15,069 nt of DNA from assembly GCA_023413275.1 (NCBI GenBank), contig JAEZPX010000264.1:1-15069 (forward strand), written 5' to 3'. A program made the translations under genes and the position numbers. A model generated the notes under the pieces. It did no database searches. It was given only the letters and a program-made list of their open reading frames with translations, and was not told the origin of the DNA. Every line of letters begins with the position of its first letter. The first letter of the stretch is position 1. The stretch is from Bacillota bacterium. GTDB taxonomy: Bacteria > Bacillota > Clostridia > Lachnospirales > Anaerotignaceae. This document shows positions 13,503 to 15,069 of this stretch, piece by piece.

Positions 13503-15069
13503 GTGCGCTTTTTCACACCATGGGGATTGCTTGGGCTATTGGCGGTACCTGCAATTGTTTTGATGTATTTATTAAAACAAAAATATAAAGAGACGAAGGT
13601 TCCCAGCCTTTATCTTTGGAAAAAAGCAATACCTGAATCAAAAGCTCAGGAGCCTTGGCAAAAGCTTAGGAAAAATATCCTTATGTTCCTCCAAATTGCT
13701 GCGGCCGTGGTTTTGGCGTTTGCTTTGGGTGGCCCCTATATTATGGGGAAAACCCAGGTGGTAGATTATGTTCTTGCTTTGGATTGCTCCATGAGTATGC
13801 AGGCAAGGGATGTGACGGAAAGTAGATTTGTTGCCGCAAAAAAAGATATGCTTCGTTTGGTTGAGGAAGCGGCACCGGAAACCACCTTTTCTTTTATCAT
13901 ATTGGGTGAGGAACCATCTTTGGTTCTAAGCGGCACCCAAGAAAAACAGGAGGTTCTTCGCTGTATTCAGGAAACACAAGTGACCGACGGCGGCGTAGCT
14001 TGGGATAAGGCAAAGGAAGTTTTGGAAGCGGAACGAGATGTACTTGGTGGCCAAATTGTCGTTTATTCCGATGATTATGGCTCTCTGGGTGATTTGCCTG
14101 TGAAAGAGCAAATTTACAATAAAGGCGGAAATAATAGTGCCTTATCTTTATTGTCTTATTCCGAGCAAGAGGATGGCCTTTCCGTGTTGACCCGCTTGGA
14201 AAATTGGGGCGTGGGAGGAGAGGCGCAAACAGTAACCTTATATGTGGACGATACGGTTTTTGATACAAAAAGCTTTTCTTTGGAGCGAGGGGAGAAAACG
14301 GATGTCACTTTTCGGGGAGTTCCCAAGGATGCAAATTCTATTATGGTTCGATTGTTCCCCGATGATGATTTGCCGACAGATAACATGCGTTATGTAGGCG
14401 TTACCTCGGCAAGCAGTGAAAGAGTCCTTTTGGTTACTGAAAATAATCTGTTTTTGGAAAAAGCCCTTTCTTTGATAGACAATGTTGAACTATATAAAGC
14501 TTCTCCTGACAAGATGACTGGTATTTCAGGGTATGGGTTATATATTTTTGATGGATGCATGCCTGAAATAATGCCTGAGGACGGATTTGTTATGTTGCTT
14601 AATCCTCCTGAGAATGCTTATGTAACCATGGGCGAAAAAAAGGATGTGTCTGCCACAGCTCGTACGCTGGATAACACCGGCTTAGACGACATTTCTACCA
14701 TTACCTTTGAAGTATCAAAGGCACGAGCCCTGAACGCAAGCTGGGGGAAACCTCTTATACGTAGTGGAGGGGACAGCTTGGCGGTTTTTGGTGAGTATCA
14801 AGGAAAGAAGATGGCAGTCTTTGGTTTTGATTTACATGATTCGGATTTGCCCTTAAATGCAGGCTTTCCTATTTTGTTTTATCGCCTGATGGAGTGGTAT
14901 TTTCCTGATGGCGAGGGTGCTTTAACCCAACAGCAGGCGGGAGAGACAATCTCGTTTTCATTGCGTCCGGAAACGGAAAAAGCATGGGTAATGACGCCGC
15001 AAGGAAGCAAAATGACTGTGGCACCCCCATTCCCATCCCTTCCGTTTTCCCAAACATCGAAAACAGGGT
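13503..15069 (+). CDS. BatA/von Willebrand factor A membrane protein (partial, runs off the edge)
   Basis: Frame one from GTG 13503 stays open to the window edge, giving 522 residues with no stop. The N-terminus RFFTPWGLLGLLAVPAIVL is a BatA-type opening with a membrane segment at about 7-24; a second segment is at about 59-78. A VWA domain follows (about 90-230) with the metal site D94-C95-S96-M97-S98. The Thr usually found after GG is Val165 here, so metal binding may be weak or lost. Beyond about 280, an alpha/beta segment containing LYIFDGCMPE resembles a glutamine amidotransferase-like fold, as in other long BatA relatives. The G-rich ribosome site 13491-13499 sits close to the GTG. It is probably part of the upstream operon, despite the 126-nt gap. 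A MoxR ATPase and a DUF58 protein would be expected nearby. Confidence 0.87.
   Translation, partial: MRFFTPWGLLGLLAVPAIVLMYLLKQKYKETKVPSLYLWKKAIPESKAQEPWQKLRKNILMFLQIAAAVVLAFALGGPYIMGKTQVVDYVLALDCSMSMQARDVTESRFVAAKKDMLRLVEEAAPETTFSFIILGEEPSLVLSGTQEKQEVLRCIQETQVTDGGVAWDKAKEVLEAERDVLGGQIVVYSDDYGSLGDLPVKEQIYNKGGNNSALSLLSYSEQEDGLSVLTRLENWGVGGEAQTVTLYVDDTVFDTKSFSLERGEKTDVTFRGVPKDANSIMVRLFPDDDLPTDNMRYVGVTSASSERVLLVTENNLFLEKALSLIDNVELYKASPDKMTGISGYGLYIFDGCMPEIMPEDGFVMLLNPPENAYVTMGEKKDVSATARTLDNTGLDDISTITFEVSKARALNASWGKPLIRSGGDSLAVFGEYQGKKMAVFGFDLHDSDLPLNAGFPILFYRLMEWYFPDGEGALTQQQAGETISFSLRPETEKAWVMTPQGSKMTVAPPFPSLPFSQTSKTG

Noticed and set aside
13897..14386. Minus-strand open frames inside the BatA/VWA gene
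   Set aside because: The plus strand has an uninterrupted 522-codon frame with BatA and VWA features over the same region.

Overview
The window looks like chromosomal DNA from a low-to-mid G+C anaerobic Firmicute. I infer class Clostridia, possibly the Lachnospirales/Anaerotignum side, from AT-rich spacers, strong GGAGG ribosome sites, occasional TTG/GTG starts and gene content; the genus cannot be fixed from this sequence. No phage, transposase, CRISPR or rRNA is visible.

Region 1 (1-3710): two tandem same-strand genes for Na+:alanine/glycine symporters of the AGCS family. They have identical length (459 aa), no gaps between them and about 83% identity by eye. The first ends in a clear rho-independent terminator, so each is probably its own transcription unit. 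The 684-nt AT-rich spacer between them holds no gene but carries repeated promoter-like elements and a 10-bp inverted repeat. The last 64 nt before each start codon also resemble each other, so the duplication seems to have included the leader.

Region 2 (3728-5288, minus strand): a tRNA-Arg(ACG) with a near-consensus promoter and its own terminator, then a GT4 glycosyltransferase of the diacylglycerol glucosyltransferase type (membrane glycolipid / lipoteichoic acid anchor synthesis) with a hairpin after its stop.

Region 3 (5422-7312, plus): a compact 617-aa UvrD/PcrA-type superfamily 1 helicase, divergent from the glycosyltransferase.

Region 4 (7353-15069, plus, running off the right edge): a tightly packed operon. 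It encodes an 841-aa membrane protein with a large ectodomain, an ABC ATPase (TTG start, 14-bp overlap), an ABC-2 permease (4-bp ATGA overlap), a 485-aa membrane-anchored helical protein with a Gln-Gly repeat (3-nt gap) and, after an unusual 126-nt spacer with a palindrome, a BatA/von Willebrand A protein cut by the window edge. The ATPase, permease and ectodomain protein recall GldA/GldF/GldG-like exporters. The last two genes recall MoxR/DUF58/BatA-type envelope clusters, whose MoxR and DUF58 partners may lie just past position 15069. This ABC plus BatA/VWA assembly is the best candidate here for a poorly described system. Its function is unknown; export or assembly of an envelope component is the most economical guess.
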